Shown piece by piece: positions 42,873-53,053 of a DNA stretch of 64,000 nt. This stretch comes from Myxococcota bacterium. GTDB lineage: Bacteria > Myxococcota_A > UBA9160 > UBA4427. Numbering within the stretch: the first letter of the stretch is position 1; each line of letters begins with the position of its first letter. The translations under genes and the position numbers were made by a program. The notes beneath the pieces were generated by a model, which worked only from the letters and a program-made list of their open reading frames with translations, did no database searches and was not told where the DNA came from. The stretch is taken from contig JAQWRT010000014.1 in NCBI GenBank assembly GCA_029243605.1, positions 1-64,000 on the forward strand. The letters are read 5' to 3'.

Positions 42873-44357
42873 TTGCGAGAACTGATTGCCGTGAGCAGTG
42901 AAGATCGATCCGACGAGAAATCCGATCGGGGCAAAGCTTCCCAGGCTGCCGGGGCCCGCAACCGGCGTAGCCGGACCCGACGTTCGCGTTCATCCGGGAG
43001 CCGATCCCCTAAAAGCGACGCCGCCGTAGCCGAACACGACTACTTGCCCTCGGATGCCGAGTTGGCCGAGGACGAAGCGAATATCGTCGATGACGAGGGG
43101 GCCGAGCGCCTTCACGTTCAGAACCTCAAGCAGATGCCTATGGCGGAGTTGATCGATTTCGCAAAGACGATGAAGGTTGAGGACGCCTCGGGCCTCCGTA
43201 AACAGGATTTGATCTTTGGGATCCTCCATGCCCAGACCGAGAAAAAGGGTCGGATCTTTGCCGAGGGTGTGATTGAAATTTTGCAGGATGGATTCGGCTT
43301 CTTGCGTGGGCCCGATCAGAGCTACCAGGCTGGCCCCGACGATATCTATGTCTCACCGTCGCAGATCCGCCGATTCGGCTTACGCACCGGCGATACCGTG
43401 GAGGGCCAGGTCCGTCCGCCCAAGGAAGCGGAGCGCTACTTCGCGCTGCTCAAGGTCGAGAACATCAACTTCGAAGCGCCCGAAAAGGCTCGGGGGAAAA
43501 CCGTCTTCGACAATCTCACGCCCCTCTACCCCGAGGAGCGATTCGAACTCGAAACCGCCTCGGGAGGGCTGACGCCCCGAATCATCGACCTGATTGCGCC
43601 CATTGGAAAAGGCCAGCGGGCTCTGATCACTTCGCCTCCGAAGGCGGGGAAGACAACGGTGCTCAAGGATGTCGCGAACTCCATCGCGGAAAATCATCCC
43701 GATGTCTACCTGATCGTCCTCCTCATCGACGAGAGGCCCGAAGAAGTCACGGACATGCAGCGAACCGTCAAGGCCGAGGTGATTTCTTCGACCTTCGACG
43801 AACCGGCAACCCGGCACGTCCAGGTCGCCGACATGGTAATCGCCAAGGCCAAGCGCCTGGTGGAACACCAACGCGATGTGGTTATTCTGCTCGACTCCAT
43901 CACCCGGCTTGCCCGAGCGTACAATACGGTGGTGCCCCACTCGGGCAAGATTCTTTCGGGTGGCGTCGATTCAAATGCCCTTCACAAACCCAAACGATTT
44001 TTTGGGGCCGCTCGAAACGTGGAGGAGGGGGGTAGTCTGACCATCGTGGGAACCGCGCTCATCGAAACCGGCTCGCGAATGGACGAGGTTATTTTCGAGG
44101 AGTTCAAGGGGACGGGGAACAGCGAAATTGTCCTCGATCGCAAGCTGGCGGATCGTCGAACCTTCCCGGCCATCGACATCAACCGCTCCGCGACCCGGAG
44201 AGAGGAATTGCTGATGAGCGAGAGCACGCTGAACCGGATGTATATTCTCCGCAAGGTATTGGCGCCGCTCTCGGCGGTGGATTCCATGGAGTTCCTTCTC
44301 GGCAAGGTCGAGGCGACGGAAAACAACCAGGAATTCCTCGAGTCCATGAATTCGTGA
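42873..44357 (+). CDS. rho: Transcription termination factor Rho
   Basis: 494 residues from a TTG with GGGAG at 42858-42862 (a GTG at 42891 is possible). A basic and acidic N-terminal extension of about 70 residues ([17 protein letters not shown]) precedes the Rho N-domain ([31 protein letters not shown]) and the RNA-binding cold-shock-like domain ([15 protein letters not shown]). The ATPase core has [14 protein letters not shown] (Walker A), [30 protein letters not shown] and [31 protein letters not shown]. The hexamer translocates along RNA and releases RNA polymerase. prfA follows after 124 bases, a frequent rho neighbour. Confidence 0.96.
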   Translation: MRELIAVSSEDRSDEKSDRGKASQAAGARNRRSRTRRSRSSGSRSPKSDAAVAEHDYLPSDAELAEDEANIVDDEGAERLHVQNLKQMPMAELIDFAKTMKVEDASGLRKQDLIFGILHAQTEKKGRIFAEGVIEILQDGFGFLRGPDQSYQAGPDDIYVSPSQIRRFGLRTGDTVEGQVRPPKEAERYFALLKVENINFEAPEKARGKTVFDNLTPLYPEERFELETASGGLTPRIIDLIAPIGKGQRALITSPPKAGKTTVLKDVANSIAENHPDVYLIVLLIDERPEEVTDMQRTVKAEVISSTFDEPATRHVQVADMVIAKAKRLVEHQRDVVILLDSITRLARAYNTVVPHSGKILSGGVDSNALHKPKRFFGAARNVEEGGSLTIVGTALIETGSRMDEVIFEEFKGTGNSEIVLDRKLADRRTFPAIDINRSATRREELLMSESTLNRMYILRKVLAPLSAVDSMEFLLGKVEATENNQEFLESMNS

Positions 44358-44481
44358 CGAGAGAGGCAAGCGCCAGAACACTGGACGCAGCCCCCTTGCC
44401 GGTGAAAGGCGATCCCGGCGACGGCCCCCCTGAAGATTCAGGAAAGAACGCGTTCGCCGAGTGGAATGACGGTGTGAGCCC

Positions 44482-45558
44482 ATGTCGAAATATCTGAACC
44501 GGATCGAAGAGGCCGAAGAGCGCGCACGCGAGCTCGAAGCGCAGGTCGCTGATCCCGAACTTGCGAAGCAGCCGGGCCAGTACCAGAAGGTGGCCAGGGC
44601 CCTGGGTGCCCTTCGGCCCCTACTGGAAGCCGGCGAGCGTTATCGCGCGGTCGTACGCGAGCTCGAAGATTCGCGTTCGATGATCGAGGACTCCGACGCC
44701 GAGTTGGCCGAACTCGCCCGGGCCGAGACCGTCGAACTCGAAACGAGTCTGACCGCACTCGAGGGGGAACTGGCCTTCCTCCTCACTCCGAGAGACCCCA
44801 ACGACGACAAGAACGTCATCCTCGAAATTCGCGCGGGGACGGGTGGGGACGAAGCGGCCCTTTTCGCCGCCGACCTCTTTCGTATGTACGCGCGCTTTTC
44901 GGAGTTGGCGAGCTGGAAGGTCGAGCGGATGTCGAGTTCGGAGACGCCGGGAGGGGGTTTCAAGGAAATCATCGCCCTGGTCAAAGGCGATGGGGCCTGG
45001 AGCCGTCTCAAATATGAGAGAGGCGTCCACCGTGTGCAGCGGGTGCCGGCCACCGAGGCCCAAGGCCGTATTCATACGTCCACGGTGACCGTGGCGGTGA
45101 TGCCCGAAGCCGAGGAGGTCGACATCGATATCAGCCCCACGGACCTGCGGATCGATGTTATGCGCGCCAGTGGCCCGGGTGGCCAGAGCGTGAACACCAC
45201 GGATTCGGCCGTCCGCATCACGCACCTCCCGACGGGGGTGGTGGTGCAATGCCAGGACGAAAAATCCCAGCATAAGAACAAGGCTAAGGCGATGACCGTG
45301 CTGCGTTCGCGCCTGCTCGAGTTCGAGGAGCAGAAAGCGGCGGACGAGAGAGCCAGCGAACGGCGAAGTCAGGTCGGCACGGGAGAGCGGAGCGAGAAGA
45401 TCCGCACCTACAATTTTCCCCAGAGCCGGGTGACCGATCACCGGGCCGGCGTCACCTTGCACAAGCTCGGTGCCGTGATGGAGGGTGATCTCCAAGAACT
45501 CCTCGATAGCGTCAAGACCCAGATCACGGCCCAAGAGGAGGCCCAGCGGGAAGCTTGA
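44482..45558 (+). CDS. prfA: Peptide chain release factor 1
   Basis: Reads UAA and UAG and triggers peptide release. The 358 residues are normal for RF1. The codon-recognition motif is PAT in [19 protein letters not shown], as in E. coli RF1; RF2 would have SPF. The GGQ tripeptide (233-235) lies in [24 protein letters not shown]. The next gene, prmC, methylates this glutamine, and its start overlaps the prfA stop (TGATG). Confidence 0.97.
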   Translation: MSKYLNRIEEAEERARELEAQVADPELAKQPGQYQKVARALGALRPLLEAGERYRAVVRELEDSRSMIEDSDAELAELARAETVELETSLTALEGELAFLLTPRDPNDDKNVILEIRAGTGGDEAALFAADLFRMYARFSELASWKVERMSSSETPGGGFKEIIALVKGDGAWSRLKYERGVHRVQRVPATEAQGRIHTSTVTVAVMPEAEEVDIDISPTDLRIDVMRASGPGGQSVNTTDSAVRITHLPTGVVVQCQDEKSQHKNKAKAMTVLRSRLLEFEEQKAADERASERRSQVGTGERSEKIRTYNFPQSRVTDHRAGVTLHKLGAVMEGDLQELLDSVKTQITAQEEAQREA

Positions 45559-46457
45559 TGAGTGCCTCGGCGAACGCTTCGGGAGCCGGCGGTGATCGCG
45601 TCTGGACCGTGCTCGAATTATTGAGATGGACCACGGATCATTTTGCCAGCAAAGGCTTGGACACCCCGCGCTTGGACGCCGAACTTCTCCTCGCCCACGC
45701 ACTCGGGCTGCGCCGGCTTGATCTCTATATTCGCTACGAGGAGCCGGTGAGTGCGGAGGTTCGTGCGCGCTACCGCGAGTTGATCGGCCAGCGCGCCAGC
45801 GAGCGAATGCCCGTTTCCCTTTTGATGGGGCAGAAAGAATTCTGGTCCCTCAACCTCAAGGTCAATGGGGACGTGCTGACCCCGCGGCCCGATACCGAGA
45901 CCCTAGTGGAGGCCGCTCTGGCTCGGCTTCCCGACGCCGAGCGGGACTACGAAATCCTCGACCTGGGAACGGGCTCCGGGGCCATCGCCCTGGCGCTGGC
46001 CCGGGAAAAGCCCAGGGCGCGGGTGACGGCGACGGATCTGTCGCCCCGGGCCCTGGCCGTGGCCGTGGAGAACGCCGAGAGATTGGGGCTCTCGGATGCC
46101 GTGAACTTTCTCGAGGGTTCCCTCTTCGAGCCGGTGGAAGGGCGCCGTTTCGACCTGATCGCCTCGAACCCCCCCTACCTGGCCCGGGGCCAGGCCGCTG
46201 GACTGGCGCCGGAACTCGCCCACGAACCCGATGAGGCGCTCTTCGGGGGCGACGACGGCTATGCGGTTTTGCGTCCCCTGGCCGAGGGGGCCCTGGCCCG
46301 GCTGGCACCCGAGGGCTGGCTTCTTCTCGAACTCGATCCCAGCCAGGCGGAAACCGTGGCGGGTTGGCTCGAGGCGGGGGGCCTAGTGGAGCCGGAGATT
46401 CTCAGGGACCTGGCGGGGCGCCCCCGGGTGGTGGCCGCGCGCTGCCCAGGATCCTAG
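45558..46457 (+). CDS. prmC: Release factor glutamine methyltransferase
   Basis: SAM-dependent N5-methylation of the GGQ glutamine of RF1/RF2. From the ATG at 45558 the protein has 299 residues. The helical N-domain is followed by TPRPDTETLVEAAL, the SAM-binding ILDLGTGSGAIALALA and the target motif FDLIASNPPYLARG. The prfA-prmC pair is highly conserved, and the start-stop overlap implies coupled translation. The 190 bases after it contain no recognised element. Confidence 0.96.
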   Translation: MSASANASGAGGDRVWTVLELLRWTTDHFASKGLDTPRLDAELLLAHALGLRRLDLYIRYEEPVSAEVRARYRELIGQRASERMPVSLLMGQKEFWSLNLKVNGDVLTPRPDTETLVEAALARLPDAERDYEILDLGTGSGAIALALAREKPRARVTATDLSPRALAVAVENAERLGLSDAVNFLEGSLFEPVEGRRFDLIASNPPYLARGQAAGLAPELAHEPDEALFGGDDGYAVLRPLAEGALARLAPEGWLLLELDPSQAETVAGWLEAGGLVEPEILRDLAGRPRVVAARCPGS

Positions 46458-46647
46458 CCGGACCCGCGCGCCGGAATGGCGATTCCCGGATCCGGCAGCT
46501 AAACAAGGATTCGCCCAGACCCAGGTCGGCGGGATTTGGGCTTGCGTCGGCCGACTCAAGTGGGAGAAAAGCCCCGGTTGGTGTCGGCGGAGGAAGCGCT
46601 CGATGAGAGCCAATGGACGCCGGGCGGCGTCCCCGAGGGAGTAGGGC

Positions 46648-47253
46648 ATGGGAAAATCGGCAGGGGCGAGTCGCTCGGCGACCGTCGAGCGGGAGACCAA
46701 GGAAACTCAGATCAGCCTCGATCTGGCACTCGATGGATCTGGGGAGTACCGGATCGATACGGGGATCCCCTTTTTCGATCACATGCTCGAGTCCTTCTCG
46801 CGCCACGCGCTCTTCGACCTGACCCTCACTGCCAAAGGCGATATAGAGGTGGATTTTCACCACACCGTGGAGGATGTGGGGATCGCCCTGGGCCAGGCTT
46901 TTCGCGATGCCCTGGGCACCGCTGAAGGGATCCGGCGCTTCGGCTCCTTCATTCTCCCCATGGCGGAGAGCAAGGTTGAGGTCGCTTTGGACATCTCCAA
47001 CCGGCCGGCCCTTTGCTACCGGGTGGAGCTGGAGAACGGTCGGATCGGCGATTTCGACGCCGCTCTCGCCGAGGATTTTTTCCAGGCGTTCGCCCAGAAT
47101 GCTGGAATCGATCTCCACATCGAGAAGCGCTACGGGCGCAGCCCGCACCATGTGGTCGAGGCGGCCTTCAAGGGAGTGGCGCGCGCGCTGCGCGAGGCGG
47201 CCTCCTTCGACCCGCGCGAAAAGGGTCTACCCAGTGTGAAGGGTGCGCTCTAG
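46648..47253 (+). CDS. hisB: Imidazoleglycerol-phosphate dehydratase
   Basis: Sixth step of histidine synthesis. The 201-residue monofunctional form shows RETKETQISLDLALDG, DTGIPFFDHMLESFSRHALFDL, DFHHTVEDVGIALGQAF and RYGRSPHHVVEAAFKGVARALREA; the two H-x(n)-HxxxE/HHVVE sets bind manganese. It lacks the phosphatase domain of the E. coli bifunctional HisB. hisH and hisF follow, making a partial his cluster. Confidence 0.96.
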   Translation: MGKSAGASRSATVERETKETQISLDLALDGSGEYRIDTGIPFFDHMLESFSRHALFDLTLTAKGDIEVDFHHTVEDVGIALGQAFRDALGTAEGIRRFGSFILPMAESKVEVALDISNRPALCYRVELENGRIGDFDAALAEDFFQAFAQNAGIDLHIEKRYGRSPHHVVEAAFKGVARALREAASFDPREKGLPSVKGAL

Positions 47254-47316
47254 GGCGGACTCATTTCTTTCCGGGAAAGCCGTCTTGATCGGCGTCCCCC
47301 TCCGAAAGCAAGGGCA

Positions 47317-47964
47317 ATGAATTCAGCCGCACGAGTGGCATTGGTCGATTACGGGGCCGGCAATATCCGGAGTGTCGCCAAGGCCCTGGAGCGGAGCGGT
47401 CTCCGGGTGGAGGTGACGGATTCGCCCGCCGGCGTCGCCGCCGCCGACGGGGTCGTGTTGCCCGGTGCCGGGGCCTTCGCGGATTCCCTCGCGACCCTTC
47501 GTGCCCGGGGCCTCGAGGAGGCGGTCAAGGCGTCCATCGCCGACGGTCGCCCCTACCTCGGACTCTGCGTGGGCATGCAGGTGCTCTTCGACGAAGGGGA
47601 AGAGCACGGCCTCACTCCGGGCTTCGGAGTCTTCGGTGGCCGAGTCGAGCGCTTCCCCGAAAACGACACCGACGGCGGGCGTTTGCGCGTCCCCCAGATC
47701 GGCTGGAACGAGGTGTGCTTCCGGGGAGAGCACCCGATGACCGCGCATCTGCCCGAGCGCGATCACTATTATTTCGTCCATTCGTATCGAGCGGTTCCAA
47801 CAGAACCCTCAGCAGTCACAGGTACTTGCAACTACGGTGGAAACTTTGCGGCCGCGGTCGCAAACCCGTCGGTCTTCGCGGTTCAGTTCCATCCCGAGAA
47901 GAGCCAGCACGCGGGCAAGCGCTTGCTCGACGCGTATCGGCGCTGGGTGGAGGAGAGTCGGTGA
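47317..47964 (+). CDS. hisH: Imidazole glycerol phosphate synthase, glutaminase subunit
   Basis: Supplies ammonia from glutamine to HisF. The 215 residues have the class I amidotransferase triad: the nucleophile Cys in [19 protein letters not shown], and His and Glu in [18 protein letters not shown]-terminal [20 protein letters not shown] and [17 protein letters not shown] form the oxyanion region. The stop overlaps the hisF GTG (GTGA). hisA, usually between hisH and hisF, is absent here. Confidence 0.96.
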   Translation: MNSAARVALVDYGAGNIRSVAKALERSGLRVEVTDSPAGVAAADGVVLPGAGAFADSLATLRARGLEEAVKASIADGRPYLGLCVGMQVLFDEGEEHGLTPGFGVFGGRVERFPENDTDGGRLRVPQIGWNEVCFRGEHPMTAHLPERDHYYFVHSYRAVPTEPSAVTGTCNYGGNFAAAVANPSVFAVQFHPEKSQHAGKRLLDAYRRWVEESR

Positions 47965-48797
47965 GCCTGCTCAAGCGGATCATTCCCTGCCTGGATGTCG
48001 ACAAGGGTCGGGTCGTCAAGGGCGTCAAGTACATCGACCACGTCGATTGCGGCAACCCCGTGGAGGTGGCCCAACTCTACGACGCCCAGGAAGCGGACGA
48101 GGTGACCTTTCTGGATATCACCGCCAGTCACGAGGAGCGCGGGATCCTTCTCGACGTGGTTTCGGAGACGGCGGAAACCGTCTTCATGCCGCTGACTGTG
48201 GGCGGTGGAGTGCGCTCGCTTCAGGATATTCGAGACCTCCTCAATGCCGGGGCCGATAAGGTTTCGATCATGACCGCGGCGGTGCACGACCCCGATTTGG
48301 TGGCCGACGCCGCGGCAAAAATCGGGAGCGCCAACCTCGTGCTCGCCATCGATGCCCGGGCGTCGACCGATGCCGACGGTCGTCCGCGAGCCGGGCACTG
48401 GGAGGTCTGCACCCACGGCGGTCGGCGACCGACGGGAATCGACGCGGTGGAGTGGGCGGCTCGTATGGCCGAGGCCGGAGCCGGGGAGATCCTGCTCACG
48501 AGCATGGACCGGGATGGCACCAAGAGCGGCTACGACCTGGATCTGCTGCGCGCCGTGGCCGACCGGGTCTCGGTGCCGGTGGTCGCGTCGGGCGGCGGCG
48601 GTCGCGCCGAGGATCTTGCGGCTGCCCTCAGCGATGGCGAGGCGGGTGGCCATGCCCAGGCGGCCCTGGCGGCCTCGATTTTTCACTTCGGCGAGACCAC
48701 GGTGAGTGAGGTCAAAAACACCCTCCTGGATATGGGCATCCCTGTGCGGCCGCCCTCACCCCATGCCAGCGCTCAGCGGGCCTCAGGCGGCGTGTGA
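47961..48797 (+). CDS. hisF: Imidazole glycerol phosphate synthase, cyclase subunit
   Basis: Forms imidazole glycerol phosphate and AICAR from PRFAR and ammonia in complex with HisH. The GTG at 47961 gives 278 residues starting [21 protein letters not shown], with the catalytic aspartate in CLDV and the second in [17 protein letters not shown]. The phosphate-binding loops [24 protein letters not shown] and [14 protein letters not shown] are present. The C-terminus has an extra Pro/Ser/Ala-rich tail of about 20 residues. It ends the his cluster. Confidence 0.96.
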   Translation: MSLLKRIIPCLDVDKGRVVKGVKYIDHVDCGNPVEVAQLYDAQEADEVTFLDITASHEERGILLDVVSETAETVFMPLTVGGGVRSLQDIRDLLNAGADKVSIMTAAVHDPDLVADAAAKIGSANLVLAIDARASTDADGRPRAGHWEVCTHGGRRPTGIDAVEWAARMAEAGAGEILLTSMDRDGTKSGYDLDLLRAVADRVSVPVVASGGGGRAEDLAAALSDGEAGGHAQAALAASIFHFGETTVSEVKNTLLDMGIPVRPPSPHASAQRASGGV

Positions 48798-48813
48798 ACG
48801 GCTCACGGACTTC

Positions 48814-48842
48814 TTGAGCCCGGCGAAAGGCTGCGCTAGCCT
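48814..48842 (+). promoter_or_regulatory. Candidate promoter 1 of rpsU-dnaG-rpoD
   Basis: TTGAGC (48814-48819), 17 bases, TAGCCT (48837-48842). The same box types and spacing occur upstream of the FlhG-like gene and, nearly, rho. Confidence 0.42.
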
Positions 48843-49017
48843 CGTCGGTTCCCCGCAAGTTGTGGGCAAATCTTTGTTTTCACAGGAGATTTTGGATCCA
48901 GGGCCTCTCGCTACCGAAAATAGAAGGGCACCCGATGGGTTGCCAGGCCCCCATCCATCCGGAAAGAGGCTCGCTTTCGCGAACTGGGCCGTCCCGGGTA
49001 GATCCAAATTCCCCCGA

Positions 49018-49046
49018 TTGTCAATAAAAAAATAGTCACTTAACGG
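49018..49046 (+). promoter_or_regulatory. Candidate promoter 2 of rpsU-dnaG-rpoD
   Basis: TTGTCA (49018-49023), an A/T-rich 17-base spacer, TAACGG (49041-49046). Good -35, moderate -10. Confidence 0.33.
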
Positions 49047-49236
49047 CCCCCAGGGCCACTCAACAGCAACGGGTCAAACGCCGTTACCTCGCCTTAAAGG
49101 GTGAGCCCCAGGCAGCCCACCGGTCCCCACGCGGCAGTAAAGCGGCAAGGGATACGGTGGTCGCGGGGGGGCGGGTTCTCAGGAATCCGAGTAGACCGGC
49201 GGGAGCGAGACCCGGAGCCAGGAGCAGGAACAGTCT

Positions 49237-49434
49237 ATGTCCGTCATGAAGGTCAAGGAAAATGAGTCCATCGAGCAGGCGCTTCGGCGTTTCAAGAAGA
49301 TCTGCGAGAAGGCGGGAATTTTGACCGAGCTCAGACGTCGCGAGTATTACGACAAGCCGAGCATTCGGAAGAAGAAGAAGGCGGCGGCCGCAAGGAAGCG
49401 GGCGCTGAAGAAGATCAGACGCTCAGCCCCCTGA
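49237..49434 (+). CDS. rpsU: 30S ribosomal protein S21
   Basis: 65 residues starting [21 protein letters not shown], with [28 protein letters not shown] at the basic end, the S21 pattern. It is the first gene of the macromolecular synthesis operon: dnaG begins 28 bases downstream and rpoD follows, linking translation, replication priming and transcription as in E. coli. Confidence 0.97.
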   Translation: MSVMKVKENESIEQALRRFKKICEKAGILTELRRREYYDKPSIRKKKKAAAARKRALKKIRRSAP

Positions 49435-49462
49435 AAAATATTCAGGAGGCTCGGGCTGCGGA

Positions 49463-51295
49463 GTGGGCTTGGGTCTCATCCCCGAAACAACGATCCAGGA
49501 AGTGCGGGATCGAGCCGACATTCTGGGCTTGATCGGCCGCTACGTCGAGCTGAAGCAGGCCGGGCAGAGTTGGAAGGGGCTTTGTCCCTTTCATGATGAG
49601 AAGACGCCCTCTTTCAACGTCAACCCGGGTCGTCAGGCTTATTATTGTTTCGGTTGCCAGGCCAAGGGCGACGCGATTCGGTTCTTAGTCGACCACGAGA
49701 ACCTGACCTTCCCCGAGGCCGTACGGACCCTTGCCGCCGAACTCGGGATCGAGATCGCCGAGGCCGACTCGGGCGAGCGCAGCGACAACGAGAAGATCTA
49801 CGCGGCGTTGGATGTCGCCCAGGGTTTTTATCGAGAGGCGCTTCGCGCTGCATCGGGCCAAGCTGCCCGGGAGTACCTCGAGCGGCGAGGTCTCGAAGCC
49901 GAGATCATCGACCGCTTCCAGATCGGCTACGCCCCCGACGCCTGGGATAGCCTGGTTCGGGCCTTGGAGAAGGCGGGCATTCCTTCTGATATAGGGATGG
50001 CCTCCGGGCTCTTGAACGAGCGCAACTCGGGCGGGCATTACGATCGGCTTCGCAATCGGGTCATCTTCCCGATTCACGATGTCCGAGGCCGGGTGATCGC
50101 TTTCGGCGGTCGGGCCCTTGGCGCCGACCAAGAGCCGAAATACCTCAACACGCCCGAAAGCTCGGTCTACCACAAGCGCCGGGCGTTCTATGGTTTTCCC
50201 CACGCCCTCGAACCCATTCGCCGGGCCGGACGTGCCATCGTCTGCGAGGGGTATTTCGACGCCATCGCCCTGGCGCGGGCGGATATGGGCGAGGCGGTGG
50301 CGACCTGCGGGACCGCGCTGACCGCCGACCATGCCCGGGATTTGAGTCGACGCACGTCTTCTATTGGGTTGCTCTTCGACGGTGATTCCGCGGGGCAGAA
50401 AGCCATGGAGCGAGCCCTGGAAATTCTGTTGCCCGTGGGTCTGCGCGTTCGCGGTGTCATCCTGCCCGACGGTATGGACCCCGACGATTACCTGGGGCAG
50501 GAGGGTCCCGAGGCTCTCCGGGCCCTGGTCGACCGAGCGCCGGATGCCCTCGAGAGGGTGATGCGTAAGGCGGCCTCCGAGGGACGATCCACTCCGGCCG
50601 AGAAGGCCGATATTGTGCGCCGGGTCGCGCCCCTAGTGGCTGCGATTCCCGACCCGGTGGAGCGGAGCGAATATGTTCGCCGGCTGGCGCTCGAGGCCGA
50701 TGCCGACCCGGCGGCGGTGGAGTCGGTGGTCCGGGCCGCAGTGCGGGGCCAGAGCGCCCCCGCCAATCCCGGGATTTCGCGACCCGGGGAGCAGCCCAAG
50801 CGCCAGGCACAGGCTCTCTCCATCGATTTATCTGGAGCGGAGATGCGCCACCTCCGGCAATTGGCCCTGATCGTCTCCCGCCACCCGGAAATGGTGACCG
50901 ACGGGCAGAGCGAGGAAATGCACGAAGTGCTGCCGGATTGCGCGCTCAAGGAATTGCTCTTCGCCTTCACCGACGCAGGGGCCGATGGCCATGTCGATGA
51001 TGAGGGGCGTGTCGACCTCCCGGCAATCGAGGGGAGGTTTTCCCCCGAACTGGCTGCTCTTGCCTACCAAGTGATCGTTGATGAAGACTTATACCCCCAT
51101 AAAACGCCCGCAGAGGAAGTTATTGCGCAGATCGTCAGCAAGTTCGTCCTAAAAAATCTTGATGCGGAACAAAAAATGATCAAACGAAGGCTGAATGATC
51201 CCGATGAGGATCAGGCAAGGGCGCTTGAGGAGTTGCAGGCGCTCCTTGTTCGGCGCCGAGCCCAAGGAACAAATCTGGTTGATACGAGCACTTGA
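49463..51295 (+). CDS. dnaG: DNA primase
   Basis: Makes RNA primers for replication. The 610 residues (GTG start) show the zinc-binding domain C41PFH44 ... C62FGC65, the RNA polymerase core RNRVIFPIHDVRGRVIAFGGRAL, and the TOPRIM part IVCEGYFDAIALARAD and LLFDGDSAGQKAMERAL with acidic metal ligands. MDPDDYL is also conserved. The C-terminal DnaB-binding region is present but poorly conserved. The gene sits between rpsU and rpoD. Confidence 0.97.
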   Translation: MGLGLIPETTIQEVRDRADILGLIGRYVELKQAGQSWKGLCPFHDEKTPSFNVNPGRQAYYCFGCQAKGDAIRFLVDHENLTFPEAVRTLAAELGIEIAEADSGERSDNEKIYAALDVAQGFYREALRAASGQAAREYLERRGLEAEIIDRFQIGYAPDAWDSLVRALEKAGIPSDIGMASGLLNERNSGGHYDRLRNRVIFPIHDVRGRVIAFGGRALGADQEPKYLNTPESSVYHKRRAFYGFPHALEPIRRAGRAIVCEGYFDAIALARADMGEAVATCGTALTADHARDLSRRTSSIGLLFDGDSAGQKAMERALEILLPVGLRVRGVILPDGMDPDDYLGQEGPEALRALVDRAPDALERVMRKAASEGRSTPAEKADIVRRVAPLVAAIPDPVERSEYVRRLALEADADPAAVESVVRAAVRGQSAPANPGISRPGEQPKRQAQALSIDLSGAEMRHLRQLALIVSRHPEMVTDGQSEEMHEVLPDCALKELLFAFTDAGADGHVDDEGRVDLPAIEGRFSPELAALAYQVIVDEDLYPHKTPAEEVIAQIVSKFVLKNLDAEQKMIKRRLNDPDEDQARALEELQALLVRRRAQGTNLVDTST

Positions 51296-51361
51296 AACAC
51301 TGAACTCAGCGGGTCGTAGCTGAATTCGGGAAATACTGAACAGAACCTAGGAGCCCCCCAT

Positions 51362-53014
51362 ATGTCCTCAGACTCTCCCAAGTCTTCTTCGACAGATACG
51401 GTGCCGGTCGTCGAACCCGATGTTCAGTCGAAGGGCTATGAGAAGTTAGGGACGACGGCTGCAGCGTTGAACACCGCCCGCCAGTCTCGCCGTGCGACGA
51501 CGAAGCGACGCGAGAGTGCCTCGAAGGAAGCCTCCACCGCGGATCCGGTACGCGTCTACTTACGCGATATGGGACAGGTTTCCCTGCTCGATCGCGCCGG
51601 CGAAGTCACCATCGCGAAGCGCATCGAAAAGGGCATCCACGAGATGGAGTACGGGATCCTGGGCAATGCCCATGGGATCGAGGCGGTGATTGAACTGGGC
51701 GATCGGTTCAAGAGCGGCGAAATCAATCTGAATACGGCGGTGGATGGCCTCAAGGTCGAGGGCTCCGACCCGCCGGAGGAACGCGAAAAACGACTGTTGG
51801 CTGCCTTGGACCGGGTTGCTGCTCACCGGACGGAAATCGACCGCAAGCGCAACTCCGCCATGAACAGCCGGACCACCGAGCCTACGCGGCAGCGACTCGC
51901 CGCCGAGATCGAAGAACTCTTTCTTCAATCCATCGAGGAATTGCGCTCGGCGGGCTTCGCAAATCAGCGGGTGGATGAGATCAAGGGCTGCCTCATGCAG
52001 GTCGTGAAATCCTTCCGCATGTTAGAAGGGCGGGCCTGGCAAGCGAGCCACCGCTTCGGAATGAGTCCCCAAGAGTTTGTGGAGGTCTGCGAATTTCCCG
52101 AGAACGCCGAAGAGGATTCTCGCGCGACCATGGAACTTCTCGGAGGCGACCTGGAAGCGATCAAGGCCTCCTTTGGCGAGATCAAGGAAATAGAGCGGCT
52201 GACCCTCAATCTCGAGAGGAAGCTTCGAATGCGTCGAGAAGACGTCTACGAAGCCGAGGCGTATATCGAAGCCGCTACGGCGCGAGTTCACCAGGCCAAG
52301 AGTGAGCTGATTGAGGCCAACCTGCGGCTGGTGGTTTCCATCGCCAAGCGGTACACGAACCGTGGCTTGCAATTCCTGGACTTGATCCAGGAAGGCAATA
52401 TCGGTTTGATGCGGGCCGTGGACAAGTTCGAGTACCAGCGCGGCTACAAGTTCTCCACCTACGCTACTTGGTGGATCCGTCAGGCGATCACGCGGGCGGT
52501 GGCCGATCAGGCTCGAACCATTCGGATCCCAGTGCATATGATCGAAAACCTGAACAAGGTCCTTCGAACCTCTCGCGAGTTGGTGCAATCCCTGGGACGA
52601 GAGCCGACATCCGAAGAAATTTCGGCCCACCTCGAGATTGATCTCGAGAAGGTCAACTCGTTGCTCCGGCTTTCTTCCGAGCCCGTGAGCCTGGAAGCGC
52701 CGGTGGGAGCGGAGGAGGACAGCTCGCTCTCCGACTTGATCCCGGATCCCAACGCGGTGAATCCCCAAGACGCGGTGATCAATTCGCGGCTGGTTCAAGA
52801 GACCAAGGAAGCATTAGCCACTCTCACGCCTCGCGAGGCTCGGATTATCGAGTTGCGTTTTGGCATCGGTGAGGACAGCGACGCCACCCTCGAAGAGGTC
52901 GGTCAAGGTTTCTCGGTGACCCGAGAGCGTATTCGCCAGATCGAGGCCAAGGCGTTGCGAAAATTACGCCACCCCTCGCGCAGCCGGGTCCTGAAGACCT
53001 ACCTCGACGACTAG
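51362..53014 (+). CDS. rpoD: RNA polymerase primary sigma factor
   Basis: 550 residues. Region 1.2 begins at [29 protein letters not shown]; the N-terminus before it is short, Ser/Thr-rich and lacks a clear region 1.1. A non-conserved acidic insert of about 200 residues follows. Region 2 is canonical ([62 protein letters not shown]), then region 3 and region 4.2 ([34 protein letters not shown]). Near-identity to RpoD in 2.4 and 4.2 predicts standard -10/-35 recognition. It is the last gene of the rpsU-dnaG-rpoD operon. Confidence 0.97.
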   Translation: MSSDSPKSSSTDTVPVVEPDVQSKGYEKLGTTAAALNTARQSRRATTKRRESASKEASTADPVRVYLRDMGQVSLLDRAGEVTIAKRIEKGIHEMEYGILGNAHGIEAVIELGDRFKSGEINLNTAVDGLKVEGSDPPEEREKRLLAALDRVAAHRTEIDRKRNSAMNSRTTEPTRQRLAAEIEELFLQSIEELRSAGFANQRVDEIKGCLMQVVKSFRMLEGRAWQASHRFGMSPQEFVEVCEFPENAEEDSRATMELLGGDLEAIKASFGEIKEIERLTLNLERKLRMRREDVYEAEAYIEAATARVHQAKSELIEANLRLVVSIAKRYTNRGLQFLDLIQEGNIGLMRAVDKFEYQRGYKFSTYATWWIRQAITRAVADQARTIRIPVHMIENLNKVLRTSRELVQSLGREPTSEEISAHLEIDLEKVNSLLRLSSEPVSLEAPVGAEEDSSLSDLIPDPNAVNPQDAVINSRLVQETKEALATLTPREARIIELRFGIGEDSDATLEEVGQGFSVTRERIRQIEAKALRKLRHPSRSRVLKTYLDD

Positions 53015-53053
53015 GCGCCCTGGGGCCGCATCAGCCCGGGAAGGGGACCCGCC

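Larger units (their letters stand above)
48798..49236. other. 439-base region upstream of rpsU
   Basis: No gene or RNA that I can recognise. It carries two promoter candidates (48814-48842 and 49018-49046), a GGCTCA/TGAGCC hairpin just after hisF without a U-tract, and a small GGCCC/GGGCC hairpin near 49044-49056. The A/T-rich centre around 49018-49043 contrasts with the GC-rich flanks. It is probably the control region of the rpsU-dnaG-rpoD operon. Confidence 0.5.

Noticed and set aside
42701..42901. 66-codon frame in the rho leader, possible leader peptide
   Set aside because: No ribosome site, and a proline-rich product explained by the C-rich DNA; it also overlaps the rho start in another frame.
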